This document shows positions 25,157-37,148 of a DNA stretch of 64,000 bases, piece after piece. The stretch is from Litomosoides sigmodontis (Eukaryota > Nematoda > Chromadorea > Rhabditida > Onchocercidae). The notes under the pieces are model-generated. The model made no database searches and had not been told where the DNA came from. It saw only the letters and a program-made list of their open reading frames with translations. Numbering within the stretch: the stretch's first letter is position 1; each line of letters starts with the position of its first letter. The stretch covers positions 10,823,652 to 10,887,651 of the forward strand of contig OY718805.1 of the NCBI GenBank assembly GCA_963070105.1, in the 5' to 3' direction. Both the position numbers and the translations under genes were made by a program.

Positions 25157-28100
25157 CTTGAAAGAGATTGTGCTACATGGTTTTCAACATACATATTTTT
25201 CTTCGTATTTCAGCGTTTCCCCAAATATGCAGATCTTGTCCAAGCTCCAACCGGTATTGAAGTTCGTACGTGTGGCCATTATGCACATGTGGAGTGTTAC
25301 AAAGCTTATGTCAAAACACTGCTCGTTTGTTTTATTTCACGTAGATTCATAAATACTCTTTGTTTACCTTCCACCTATGATTAGATAACAATTTTAAAAA
25401 TTGAATGAAACTCCACCTTAGGAAAGTCCACCACCATCACTTGATCCATTGGAAGTGCGAATCGAAATTTCATGCCCTGTGTGCCGTGCACCAGTTCACA
25501 CTTTGCTTCCTCTCGCTCCAAAAACCGGTGTTGAAAAGATGAGGTCCGTTTGAAACTTGGATTGCTTTTGCGTTGGTTATCTTTTAGTTCTTCATTCAAA
25601 CTTTCTTTTTTACTAATTAATTTTACCTGAAAACGTTGCAGACCCGGTATTTTATATCAAAAAGACAATTATACACAACTAGTGAAAGAAGTGGAAAGGT
25701 TTATAAACAGTGATGGCTCCCATATACAGGTGAGTTAGAGTGTGTAATCTGGTGTATGATACGATTGGATCTCGCATTCTGGTGAAAACTAATAACTAGC
25801 GGCCGGTTAAGGTATTGTTTCCTTGAGTTAGTTAATTTCTATGGAGGAATATGGGAGGCCTTCATTTTTTTGAGATTTATATGCTTCACTTTTGTCTGTT
25901 TTTCTTATTCTGCGATGGTTCCTCAGTTTGAAAATACTCGAGAGTTTTTCGACTAATTTCTTAAATTAATCGTTATTAACTACCTTAATTTTACGCCTCA
26001 TAGTTGGTTTAGTTAAACTTCACGTGCTCATCTGTCAAACCTCAAATATTTGGTACTTTACAGGGCAATGGACAGACGGAATTTGCAGCATATCAGGAAT
26101 TATTTTTAAATTTCACCGTATTATGCCATAAATGGACAGCGTATCGTAGCAATTTCAGCGATAATACGCCAAAAAGAGGCCAAATTTTCGCTTTTGGACT
26201 TGCAAAGTGACATTTCTTTCCTTGATTGTCTTTTTCTTTTAATTCAAAGAAAAAGTTTTATTTTTATTAGTTTGATGAATTCCTTTTTAGTGAAACTAGT
26301 CAGTTCTTCTATCTATTATAGAGGTAATTTCGAACGAAATCTTTTATTGGCTGAGTCGAATTTTTCTGACAACTGTTATCATGAATTACCAGCAGGTATG
26401 TTTGATTTGATGACTTTACATAAAAGGATTTTTTATTGAATGTCATCTTCATTTTTAATGAAACCGCTGATGCGTTGTATAGTAGCAATGAAGTTTGGTA
26501 GAAGGTCAAGGTACAAGCTTTAAATAAACGAATAAAATGCAACAGTTACGAATAATCTGGCAGCAAGTGGTTCGAGTGAAACAAAAAAATAGTGAGCATC
26601 ATTTTAAAATGTTGAACTAACAAACATATCTTGGAATAAGTTGTGTTGATGTTGGTTGGCAGGTACTAATTCGAAAATACATTTGAAGAAAGCCTGAAAG
26701 GGTTTGGATTGGTGAATTTGCAACCCATCTTGCGAATGCAAATATATGCTATCCCATGATGCAGTAAAATGCATTGTATGTTGTAGAACATATAATCTAT
26801 GGAGCACGTTATCAAGGTACCAAGCGTGACGTAAATTTCATGGTCTACCAATGGAGACATTTAGTTTTCGGATTTGATCAAAAACAGCTACCAGCAGAAC
26901 ACGTTTTAGAGGATAACCGCACTCAATATTATCCAGTAAATGATACGGATATTCTGGCATCGGTATGAATTTTGTTTGTAGACATTTGAAAAATCTGTAG
27001 AAGAAAAGTGCAAGTTTCTGTTGATCCGCAGAGTTAAAAGGATTTGCTCTGTTTTCATTTGTATTTTGATCTGAACTATTTTCAGTCAACAGTTGAGGAG
27101 AAAGTAGCGAAGATGCGTATGGATCATGACATTGAACTTGAGATAGGTACTCCAATGGTGATGTTCGATTTAAAAACAACGTTGATTCGCATTAGTAGTT
27201 ATATTATCACGAGTGATTCTTTGAATAACGATGATATGAGAAGTTTGTTATTGTTTAAAATTATTTTACCTGAATGACACCTGAGTAATATCAGTTGCTT
27301 TACAACACTCCTCATGTGTAGCATAATTCTATCCTATTTTTGTTTGAAGTAAAAGTTTTTTTAAATCGTAAATTTTTTCTTAGTTTTCCTACAGGTTTTA
27401 TTTGTTTTTCACTCTTCAGATTTATTGTCATTTGTCTACCAGATAGTTTTGTATGCTGGAATTGTTCGTGCAGCAATTGTTGCTGCTTTGCACATGCCTT
27501 TATCACAGTTGGAGCGAACGAAAAGCCTGACATTGAGTAATGAGGTATTACTAGATTGCAAAAGTTCGTACAATGTTTTGTTTTGCGCTGGCTACATCAC
27601 TACATCTTTATATAACTGTAATTTTTGCTCTTTATGAGAACTAGGATTGTTGAATCTCCGGAACAGTTTTTCAGGTATTTACACTCGCTGTGAAAGGTGT
27701 CATAAATAGACTTTTTTCACGACCTCATTTGAAAGCAGAAAATATTTTGCCGAAAGATGGAGTAAGTTCAATAAAAAGCATAGCCGAATATTTTTTTGTA
27801 CTTGGTCAATTGAGAACTGCGAATTCTTCGAATAGTTTTCTTCTAATAGATAAACTTCTAAATATAAAAAGTTTGTTAGAATCAGCTTTCTAAAATAAAA
27901 AATTTAAGAATGAAGTGGATTTCGAAAAAGCTTTGAGTTATGCCTGTATAGATTTATCCCGTTTCACTGCGCAGTTGTGGCATGAATGTGGTATACATAA
28001 ACATGACCAAGACCGTAGCGTTGTTAGTCGTGCCACATTCATGGAAATTTACAAATTGCTAACAGGTATGTAATTACTTAAAACTAATATTTTTATTAAT

Positions 28101-30106
28101 GGAACTGGTTAGAATTTTATTAGTGAAGTGTTGCTTGTGGCAACTGCATTTTTTCGTGTACTTGCATTCAGTCAGTCTCCATTGTGTTCGCAGGAGTTGT
28201 CAAGGATGAGAGCGGAAGAGTGAGGCAGAAGCCAGAAAGATCTCAGTACTTGTTAGACTTATTAGAATATGTTGATGATTGAACAATATTGGTGACAATT
28301 AAGATTATGACCGAACTTGAAATATTTTTATATGTTTCATTAACCATGAATTAATTAAAATTACCATTACTCATTACGTAGTCATATACAGATAATGACG
28401 AACTTTCCCTGAAATTTTTACCTCATGTTCATATCGAGAAATGGGTTGATGCAGTGCTCCAATGGATTAGTTGCAAAAATTTTGTGGAGGTATGAATTAC
28501 TATATTGATTTTTAATCACTGAATAGAGAGAATCGCAAATTTTTCGATTCATCCACTAATGCTAGGTAGATCTAAATGCGACTGGTCTATTACACTGTTT
28601 GAATTATAAACTTGAAGATTTAGGACAACCGTTTATTCCGTTCGAACACTATGTAAGCGGATATGTAACTAATTATTCATTCGTTAGAGTATCTTTGAAA
28701 TTTTCCTCCTTACATATCTTACCATGTGTTACAGAACTTACATAAGGAACCGTTGTCGTGGCGCAGCTTCAAGCTTCTTACGCTGCCAAAAAGTTACGAC
28801 GACTTATTTGCTCGATTTTTCGGGCTTCCATGCGTAGCATGTGGGTTGGCTCCTCGAATGCCATTTATCTGCCTCCTTTGCGGGCAACTCTCGTGCTTGG
28901 ATGGTTGCTGTACAATATCAGCCGCTGGAAGTACTGCTGCAAATGAAGTGGAACGGGTGCGTATTTTAGACTTTTAGACGAATGTTTTTTGAAATAAATT
29001 CTACAGATAGCACTTTAAACTATGCAAACAATGAGATATGAAGTGGATTATTCTTTGTAGCCTTGCTTTGCTATACCGTTCATCTGTTGCAAAGTTTAAA
29101 AAATTTCCTCGTTTTGCAAGGAATACTCTGTTCACTAAATGAATGCCGTAGATGAGATCGTGCAGTCGGAAGCCGAAATAATTTCATAAAAATATTTAAA
29201 TGCATCTTAATTATCTTGTTGCTTATGTTCTACAAATCATATTTCTAAGTCAGATTATCTGGCAGAATTTTTAACACATAATTGATTCAAAAGAATATCG
29301 TCAATGATTTAGATTCTGTAATTCCTTGTTTACTATCGGTTCCATTTATCTGATAACCTTTTATATATCGCATTATTTATAAAATGACCAATTATCTAAT
29401 TTGTATAAACAATGTTCACCGAGCACCTATCAACACGAATGGAGCGAATTTTAATGTTTCTTGCTGCTTTGAAAATCAGGCGATCTAAAATATCCCCACT
29501 CTCGATATCTTCTGATTGTTGCCTTGCAAGGCCTGAAAGAATGAACTGATGTTGTTTCACTTCACTAAGAATTCCGCCTAGAATAAACCTCTATAATAGT
29601 TTTTATCTACGAAACAATAGACTACTCATAAATTAAGACCTTTGTGACAGATGTTGTAAATTTTAAAATATGGAAAACCTGCAGCGAAAAGCATCATAGC
29701 TGTTTCTGGCCTTTTAATTTGTAGGATTGATTTCAATTTTAGCATGCACTGGTTTGTAGCAGTGGCGTGGGTTGTTTCCTATCATTGAATACCTCATTGA
29801 TTGTGATAGTTTGTAATCGAAAGGCAGCACTTTGGGGCTCGGTTTACTTGGATGTCCATGGAGAGGAAGATCGTAATTTAAGGTTGCATTTTTTTATTAT
29901 TTTTTTATTTCATACTTTTTTCCTAAAGTTCGAAAACTCAAGCTTTCCTTTTTAGACGAGGTAAGCCGCTTTTCTTATCAAAACGTCGCGTCGAAAGGTT
30001 AACTGCGGATTGGACAATGCAGTCATTTGAACATTTAGTTGTAAATTTCTTCAATTTTGACGACTTGATGTCTTATCTTCGTGACGCTCATTATGTGCTT
30101 CAGTAG
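16008..30106 (+). CDS. UBR3: UBR3-type E3 ubiquitin ligase (UBR box, RING, C-terminal domain)
   Basis: Large E3 ligase of the UBR family, closer to UBR3 than to UBR1/2. I resolve 42 exons from 16008-16025 to 29956-30106 with compatible phases, giving about 1,860 residues (human UBR3 is ~1,890). UBR box: exons 16990-17079, 17271-17394 and 17466-17589, with [34 protein letters not shown] and ESGFCFRHG. UBR3-like blocks follow: [10 protein letters not shown] (18173-18281), [12 protein letters not shown] (19473-19700), IPLHRHIS (20723-20926), MWARNG (21083-21210) and [14 protein letters not shown] (21927-22113). The RING is split over 24728-24817 (CPIC), 25214-25324 ([11 protein letters not shown]) and 25422-25541 (SCPVCRAP). 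The C-terminal domain has [28 protein letters not shown] and RGKPLF. Predicted start MKEQDW is joined in frame to the next exon; an earlier start cannot be excluded. The C-terminus after SFEHLV differs from the usual family ending. Confidence 0.95.
25089..25154. repeat. (TA)n microsatellite in a UBR3 intron
   Basis: About 33 TA units within the intron between exons ending 25057 and starting 25214. It sits between the two halves of the RING-coding exons and does not interrupt coding sequence. Confidence 0.95.
28194..28282 (+). other. Possible alternative terminal exon of UBR3
   Basis: A consensus acceptor (TTCGCAG) is followed by 29 open codons and a TGA, in the phase left by the upstream exon ending at 28065. 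The peptide starts [10 protein letters not shown] and ends LLEYVDD. The main model skips it and joins 28065 to 28392, also in frame. If used, it would end the protein before the C-terminal domain that contains WGSVYLD. No matching donor restores frame to 28392, so it can only be terminal. Confidence 0.35.
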
Positions 30107-30398
30107 TGAGTTGTGCACATTGCATTGTTTATGCATTATAAATCATCGCTCATCGTGACAATTTTCGGGTAACCTTTGAGATAGCCCCTACCAATTTTCC
30201 AATATTATTGTGCATTCTTTTTTAATCGCTCTGTATCTATGGTCTTTTAGCAGTTAGATGAATTAGAAATGGTCGAAAACTTCCCAGAATATCCATTTTA
30301 CTTCTTAACATCCAAGTTGTTGAAAAAGGATGAAGCATTAAAAGGAGACGGTTGCTCTTCTTTTGGAATCTTGAGAGCAAAGCATATAAATGTAGTAG

Positions 30399-30811
30399 TA
30401 TTGTTTCGAAGCCACACTCAGTGCTTTTTCACTTCGAGGGTAAGGCATTACACAAACTGTATCTAATTAACTTCAATTCATATAAGTGGAAGTGGTGATT
30501 TTGCTGTATGAAGGTGTGAAGTGCCGCAGCTCGAATGGATAGAAGTGAAGGGGGAATGCAGGAATGCAGCAGTATCCAAATGGCAGGTAGCTGATTTTCT
30601 TTTTTGTGCTACTTTGAAATGCTGTGTTTTCTTATGCTGTGTGCTGTGTTTTTTACCCGTCTACTACACACAATAAATATGCTATTATCAGCTTGCAGAG
30701 CTTGTCATCCAATCATTCAGGGAAGGAAAATGCCTTCTGATAAAGAAGAGACAAATTTGCTGTGTAAGTGGTGGTTGGAGCAAAAAGAAATCATTTCTTG
30801 AATGCATCTGA
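30399..30811 (+). CDS. Exon-like fragments of an unrecognised protein downstream of UBR3
   Basis: Three pieces join in frame: 30399-30439, 30514-30586 and 30692-30811 (stop TGA). They read CFEATLSAFSLRG, CEVPQLEWIEVKGECRNAAV, SKWQ, LAELVIQSFREGKCLLIKKR and so on. No start codon was found in this frame: two TAG triplets precede 30399. A different frame just upstream (30250-30398) also reads like protein (ENFPEYPFYFLTSKLLKKDE). The 140-base gap from the UBR3 stop fits operon spacing. A GT donor at ~30052 and the acceptor at ~30250 would also allow an in-frame UBR3 extension. It may be a small downstream gene, a UBR3 tail or a damaged gene; the family is not recognised. Confidence 0.35.
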
Positions 30812-32842
30812 ATCAGCGTAGGTGATTCCCTTGATTCTCAGAGTGGCTTTCAACGCGTAAAGCGGATCGACCGTTTTCCTTTTCAGTTAACAGTTTTTAA
30901 TGCATTCTATTAACTGCAAGGTGACTTAAAAAGTCTCCCAAACTTTAATGCACGTTCCAACCTCATAGCAATAAAAGGGAAAGTGTATTATTTTAATCAA
31001 AAAAGGAAAGCACACTCACGTTGGCCATGGCTCAATATTCGATTAACATTTATGCAAGTATGTCTACGTGATGCTCTAAAATACCTGCCATCACATGGTA
31101 GTGATCAAAATTTCAATTCGGAACGAAATCACGAATATAGCATGTGATAACTAGGCTATTAAGTGATAGGAGCGAAGTGAACGAAGAATGGAAAGTGTTT
31201 GCGACACTGTTTTTGCGCACCACGAAAATGTTAGCTTGCAAACTTACGCAACTCTTTCAGTTTGAAAAGCTTTCGCTTCTTACTAAGTTCAGAGTGAGTC
31301 ATTGGTGTAGGCCCTCTGTTACGGAATATCCCTCTAACCGATGCTTGCACAGGCGCAAACTCCTGCTGCACCTATCCCACCCACTCTTCTGCTTTCCTGG
31401 ATAACTTCTCTCCATTGATTAACGGTATTTTAATTTGAATATTTTTAATATTATATTTCAGCAATAAAAAATCTAATGTCTGAATCTATGTTTTGCAATA
31501 AATGACAGTTACAGTGCAAATAACTTGCATGTTGGACGTTTAATTGATTGATAAATGAAGCGGTGCAATCTCACTATGGCCTGGAAGTTTCTTTTTTGAC
31601 AATGCATCGACACAGGTGAATATGGTTACGATATTAGGTTGACGTGGTATTGTACTGGTGTAGTGGGGAGAGAGGGGAGGGGAGTGGTACTAATCGAATA
31701 CTTATATAGCTCGTAAATACTGGTGATGTTGAGGAATTGAGGAGTGCTGCTTAAATTCTTACTGATGAGGGGTGACAAGGGGCGATTGGTGGTGAGGAAT
31801 TATAAAAGTAGGGATTGTTACACCACAGTTTCACTTGCAAATTTGTATTAAACAATTATTTTCCTTTAAGGAAGAACCAAAAGTTTCACAACACAAACAT
31901 CAGTGAGTGTTTACACGACCGTTGCACTTCACTCTACTGAAATGAAATACTGATGCAGTCGGAATTTCATTCTTTCGACTATGAGATGACTAGACTGAAA
32001 TGCGGGAAGTGTAAATGAAGCATGTTCAATTGCTGTCACAACAATAGAAAAGTTAGTAGACGTACCTCCAATTTCATGACGACTGGAAAGGTGTACGCAT
32101 CTTTGTCTTTGCACATCCCAATTGACCTTCGTTAGTGCGTGGACCGTACGTGTGGAATATGTGTGGAAAGGCGGGTTTTGCGTTTGGCTGATGTGTTTCG
32201 GAAGTTCGTGAAGGAAGAATTTGATATGTTTGAAAGGACGAGCACTCCTCATGCCCAGTGAAAAAGGAAGACGAGGACGTTGGAGTAAGTAAGTAGCTGT
32301 TTATTGCGCGCAGTTTAATTAGTCGATGCGTGGAGCTGTCTGAATTAAGACACTTCAATTTCTTCATTGCTCATTGTCCTTCGTGCGCAACAATGGCTAT
32401 CGAAATGAAACACAGATCGCTTGTATATTTCAATGGTGTCTTCTCTCACTCTTGTCCACGCCATCGGGCAAGATGATAGGTACACCGTGGCTATCTCCTT
32501 CCTTCATCGGATGCTGCAAAGTGAGCAACCTATCATATCACTCGGAAGCCTCTCAGCTAACAACGCTTCCACCACAAGTCATTTCATCCTCCCTTCCCCA
32601 CGCTTACTTCAAGGAACGGTAATGCAGCGGTAATAAGCTGACCGTTTTAACGTAGAAGTAGGCAACAGCAGCCAGGAAAAAGAGATAAACGAAAGCAAGA
32701 AGCATTCACCGCCGCCTACGCTCGTGCGAACATGAAATGATGGATTTGTTGAAATTTGCTCATTTATAAACTTTTCCCTTCATCCCACATGCGTGTACGT
32801 GCGCACATGTGGTTTGTAATTGTTTATTTGCTTGTTGTTGTG

Positions 32843-32843
<1 letters not shown>
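30812..32843. other. Intergenic region, no gene supported
   Basis: Short frames only. A TATA-like element (TATAAAAG) occurs at about 31801, but no gene begins within reach on the plus strand. Repeated G-rich words (GGGGAGAGAGGGGAGGGGAG) occur at about 31666-31686. Otherwise nothing seen. Confidence 0.5.

Positions 32844-32874
<31 letters not shown>
32844..32874. repeat. (GT)n microsatellite
   Basis: About fifteen GT units, immediately left of the first ~250 bp direct-repeat copy. Confidence 0.9.
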
Positions 32875-32880
<6 letters not shown>

Positions 32881-32898
32881 ATGTTTGTAATAACAAGT

Positions 32899-33158
32899 TA
32901 CATTTAAGCTAATGCTTAGTTGGCGCAACAGCGCAAGTGATGTGCTGATGAAGACATACGTCATCGTGCACATTGCAAGTTATCATTTGGCAGATATGAC
33001 AGACGAAGTGCACGCATGACGCTAGACAATCTCTATAAGGTGAGGAGAACGGAACCAAATGACAAAGAAGCGCTGAGGAAGGACAGGTTTTGAAAAGAGC
33101 AGGCAGGTCACATGACGCGTGAAATCAAAGTTCATCTCAAAAAAAGGACCGAAAGTGG
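32899..33158 (+). repeat. Diverged direct repeat, copy 1 (left of transporter gene)
   Basis: This copy and 37149-37382 share an ordered series of words: ACATTTAAGCTAATGCTTAG, GTCATCGTGCACATTGCAAG, TTATCATTTG, GAGAACGGAAC, GACAGGTTTT, GAGCAGGCAGGTCACATGAC and GAACCGAAAGTG or a close match. The orientation is the same. This copy has an extra ~25 bases (around 33020-33045) and many point differences. Minus-strand frames over both copies look alike but indels shift them, so it is probably non-coding. Confidence 0.9.
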
Positions 33159-33166
33159 TGCTTTTG

Positions 33167-33190
33167 AAGAGAGAGAGAGAGAGAGAGGGA
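33167..33190. repeat. (GA)n microsatellite
   Basis: GA-rich run just right of direct-repeat copy 1. The minus-strand frame reads Ser-Leu repeats, which is a repeat artefact. Confidence 0.85.
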
Positions 33191-33626
33191 GAGGGAGAGT
33201 GAGTTGAAAAGAGAGAAAAGAGGTAAGAAAGGTCGACTGTCATCCACTACTTCATTTGCATTTCAAGCTTTGAGTTTAAGAAGCAAGTGAAGCTGTGCGT
33301 TTCCATTTCTTGGCAACCCTCAATTTGGCACACCATTGAGAAACATGGTCAGCAAGTCTCCTTGCTGAGACGTCATACTGGAGGTGCATTAGCGACAGGC
33401 TTCTTTATCTTACTTTTAGCTCCATCAGTCAAGTTTTTCTTGCCAGTTATAAGCAATGAATCCATATTTACTGCACTCCAACATTTAGCATTTATTTTTT
33501 TTAAAAAATGGCGAATTTTATAGCAATAAGTCTTTCTACGTTTTTATGCAGCCCCTCCTTCCTACCGGAAGTACCGCCAACGATAATTCCCACGTATCCT
33601 AAGGCGCTTACATATACATACACACG

Positions 33627-33631
<5 letters not shown>

Positions 33632-33660
<29 letters not shown>
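33632..33660. repeat. (TA)n microsatellite
   Basis: About fourteen TA units about 50 bases beyond the transporter stop codon, in its likely 3'UTR. Preceded by a CA-rich stretch. Confidence 0.9.
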
Positions 33661-33662
<2 letters not shown>

Positions 33663-33710
33663 GATATGTATAAATGGGTGATCGGAAGAGGGAACATCGA
33701 TGTAGAGCAA

Positions 33711-36700
33711 TCACTGCTTCAAGCATTGCACTTCAGGGTTCCACGTAATGTTTGAGTATCGTCCACAGCAATTTAATAAAATTGTGGTGGTATCTAGACG
33801 ATCTTCTGATTCCAGGAACGGCTGAATAAAGCAGGGTGGAACGAACCGAATGGTTGCCATCGCTTTGATCGCCATCAGCGCACTTATCACCGATGCAATT
33901 ATAGTTATCACTGCAATGTAGAAATGTGCCACGTAACTTGCTGGCTTTCTAAATCGGCGGCAAACCGTTTGAATTATTGCTTATTCTTAGGAGAGGTTGA
34001 GTAAAACAGAGTGGAAGGAACCGGATGGTTTCTTGATGTGGCTGATTTATGGGCAAAGTAAGTAATCTACAAAAAGAGCTGTAGTTGTTCATTGTACTAC
34101 TTGACGTGACTTACCGTTCAGAAACACGTACCAATATAATGTGCGACGTGGTGTCCTCTCGTAAATTCTGCAAATAAATAACCTCAATTGATTTGCGAAT
34201 TCTTCCATGCTATTCTAATTGCTATGCAAAGATTACGCTTCACTTCATACACTACGTGTCCCTGACATTTAACAAAGCGTCATAGGCGGTGTCCGATCAA
34301 TAGCGACATGCATGCCATGCTCAAGCAGGAACGGTCAGGGTTTAATTGTAGGGTTTTGCTAACATAAAAGAAATACCGTGCGCAGAATTCACGACCTATG
34401 GCTCGCGCTGCGATAGGAGTGAAAATTAGGCTCAGGAGGCTTAATCGGAACAACTAACTCTTTCAACGTGGGTATCTTCCATTTCTTCGTCTTCTCATTG
34501 TATCGCTGGGATTTAAGAGAAAGACCGAAGAAGGTTGGCAATATAATACAGGTAAATGGAATAGTTGTACTCCCAAATAAATCCATAATTGAGCCGAAAT
34601 TCGGAACCAATAAGGCGGCGAATAATATGACTGCCAAAAGTCCGGTACGAATGACAATACGTTGCCAACACATCTCTATGAAGCCATTTTTAAAACAAGT
34701 TGAGCTAAAATTTTTCAGGTGCAACATGAAATCCATCTCTCACTTACCCGTCGCAGCCAACAACCTTCAGCAAGCACCTTTCACTAGATCACTTTGACAT
34801 GATTAATGTAAGCAGTAAGCGAAGGAGGTTTCCTGATCTGCTGAAAAGAGAAGAAACGAACTGTGTGGAATTTGGAAAATATCTTCTAGTTGTTGATTGA
34901 TCGGATTAATTGTGAGGATAATGGTAAGCACACAGTGAAATCCAACTGCCAGGTCAGCCGCGTGTCGAATCCAAGTTGTTTGCAGGGAATCAATCACTGA
35001 ATCCCGCATGCTTTGACCGTAGACAGCATAGGAGTATACGGATAACGGAATATACAGACAGCCAGTCCCTGAAAATACCACCTTATTTCCTTCTTGACTT
35101 CTTCTCAGTCCGAAACTAGGCCCTTTCCTGAGTGAGTGAGTGGGGATGAATCAATGACAATAAGCTCGAGATTCCTACTGTCCTTAAAAGGTCCCTGCAG
35201 TGAGGAGAAGCGGTCTCCCATTCTCCTCACCGCAGACCTTTTAAGCAGATTCAAGCAAAATACGCAACTACTAACAGATGAATCCAAGCAAGATAGACTT
35301 TGTGAATTCTTTTGGTTCACGCATATCGTGTTGTATAGTTGGGAAGACGTGATGACCGCTGTAAGCAAATACAAATGTGCCGAGACTGTAGAGGGAATGA
35401 AGGGTAGGTGGTTTATAGAGTGCTGATGGTTTGCATGAGCTGTGATCAAGAGCGACGCCAATCAAAATGAGCACAACTGCAGCGACAGTACAGAAAAGTG
35501 ACAAAGCAACAGCAAACCTGAAATGAAATTCCTCCCCAATGAAAGTCCTGTACTAAAATTTTGATGATGGAAATGAGGAAGTGAACGACGGAAGGCTTGT
35601 CGGAGGGATCAGATGCCAGTCAATCACTCTTTCCATATGATTCCATTGAAATTGCACTTCAGTGTGATTTCAATGAAGCATATCCAGGCGAGCAATGCGT
35701 TCCATTAAAAAAACCGATCCATCAATTCCATAGCATTGAAGCTAGATGAAAAAGGAAGCTAGCTGGATAGCAACGGTAACCTGGTCAATGGTGACAATCT
35801 GAACATGCGCATAAAACTCATTTTAAAAAAAGGATACAATTTTCGAACAAACCAGAAATCAGCTGGTGATCGTAGGAATGTAATCGGTAAGACAAGTATG
35901 ACAAGGATTATAAGCAAGAGGCAGAAATGTGTCCTAATACCAAGGTAAGTCAGAACTTTGTGGAATATGCTTGATGAGAGAATAACATATACCGTAGTGA
36001 TACCGAACAGCGTCATGTTAACACAGAAAGCGGTAAAAGTCCTGAAATTGGATTTTTTTGATTCTTGAAATACACTGGTATAAGGCATATAGATCGATGA
36101 TTTATTTATTATAGACTCCAAACTTCCATTATGCAATGCTTCCAGTTTACTCTCGCTCCTGCAGACAGCGAGATTGCAAGCTCAAAATTAATATGCAAAT
36201 TAATCAGCTTATCGGAATACTTCAAACGCAAGTCTTTGGACGTAATTTGTAAAATAATGCTTGCCTGTAAGTATAGCTCACCTCATTTTAGGTCCGAAAC
36301 TGCGCATACCGATTTCGGGATACGGTTGGCGACAATGTGCTTTGTAAACAACCCATCGGTCTCTCATAATACTCCACGTTTCCGACAATACGTAAGCACT
36401 GTTGGTAAAGAATACAGCAATCAGTGCCATAAACAGACAGCCAAGAACCATTCCTGGAACAAATAATGTCTAATAGAACACAGACTCATCCTTGAAATTT
36501 TACATCACTATCAATGATTGAATTCAGGAGGGAAAGGAGAAGTGATTGATGTTGAAGCATAGCCTAGGCTACTCTATTGCCTGCTTCTCCCTATTTAATT
36601 CATTGGCATAAGTGAAAAATCTCAGCAAAAAAACCTGTTTCATGGAATCCAGCAGGCATGGCCACTATCCCTCCACCAACCATATCCGCGACAACCATCA

Positions 36701-36914
36701 TCGATGCGACGAACCAATCGTAGCCTCGCTCGGGAACCATCACCGCAGATGCGGAGCTAATATCCTTCACCGGCTCCATTTGATGATTGCTTTGAAGTTC
36801 AGTATCAGAAATGAATGCTTTCGCAGCTTTTTGTGATGACTCACTGCCGATAGCAGTTTTTATATCTGCTTTTATTCGCAATGCACTGCTGGAGTCGCCC
36901 ACCAACCTGCTCAT
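33711..36914 (-). CDS. Amino-acid transporter of the AAAP family (SLC32/36/38-like)
   Basis: Polytopic membrane transporter expected to move amino acids with protons or sodium across the plasma or lysosomal/vesicular membrane; the substrate cannot be read from sequence. Eight exons (minus strand): 36914-36635, 36453-36292, 36041-35853, 35517-35276, 35068-34862, 34676-34396, 34167-34115 and 33910-33711, all phases agreeing, 537 residues. TM1 region: VVADMVGGGIVAMPAGF, the family signature after a ~65-residue cytosolic tail. Further family blocks: PYPEIGMRSFGPKMR; GTFVFAYSGHHVFPTIQHDM; WTGCLYIPLSVYSYAVYG; QIPHKMCWQRIVIRTGLL; and RIYERTPRRTLYWY before the last membrane helix (IIASVISALMAIKAM). 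About 11 hydrophobic segments are expected. The resemblance is to nematode AAAP members. ATG at 36914 lies 16 bases after a TTCAG acceptor. The gene is bracketed by two direct repeats and has a vestigial copy of part of its last exon in the final intron. Confidence 0.93.
33980..34062 (-). pseudogene. Vestigial partial copy of the transporter's last exon
   Basis: In the intron between exons 34115-34167 and 33711-33910, a minus-strand stretch reads ETIRFLPLCFTQPLLRISNN, closely matching ATIRFVPPCFIQPFLES in the real last exon ~170 bp away. An AAATCAG acceptor lies just before it. When joined from the preceding exon it enters the wrong frame and meets a stop after ~22 codons. It therefore looks like a duplicated, decayed exon segment, or an alternative last exon of no known use. 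Confidence 0.65.
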
Positions 36915-37148
36915 TTTCCACAATTTTTACCTGAATGTTAATGATGCGGCAGTCAATTTCAGTCTTACTAAGTTGAAAGCTCCCATTCCGACAACTTCCG
37001 ATGCGAAGAGTTTTGGATTACTGCGCTTTTTTCTCTCTTCACTATTCGAACACCCGCCAACTATATGATATGATGGTAACATTACTATGAATATTAGGGC
37101 CTGCCACTAACTACTGCACGCAACACCTCCTCTTTCAAATATAATAGC

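Noticed and set aside
16008..30106. Assignment of the ligase to UBR1 or UBR2
   Set aside because: The region after the UBR box and the MWARNG, THSKL and WGSVYLD..GEED blocks match UBR3 rather than UBR1/2.
36641..36836. Plus-strand frames over the transporter exons
   Set aside because: Shadows of the minus-strand coding exons, which have family motifs and consistent splice phases.
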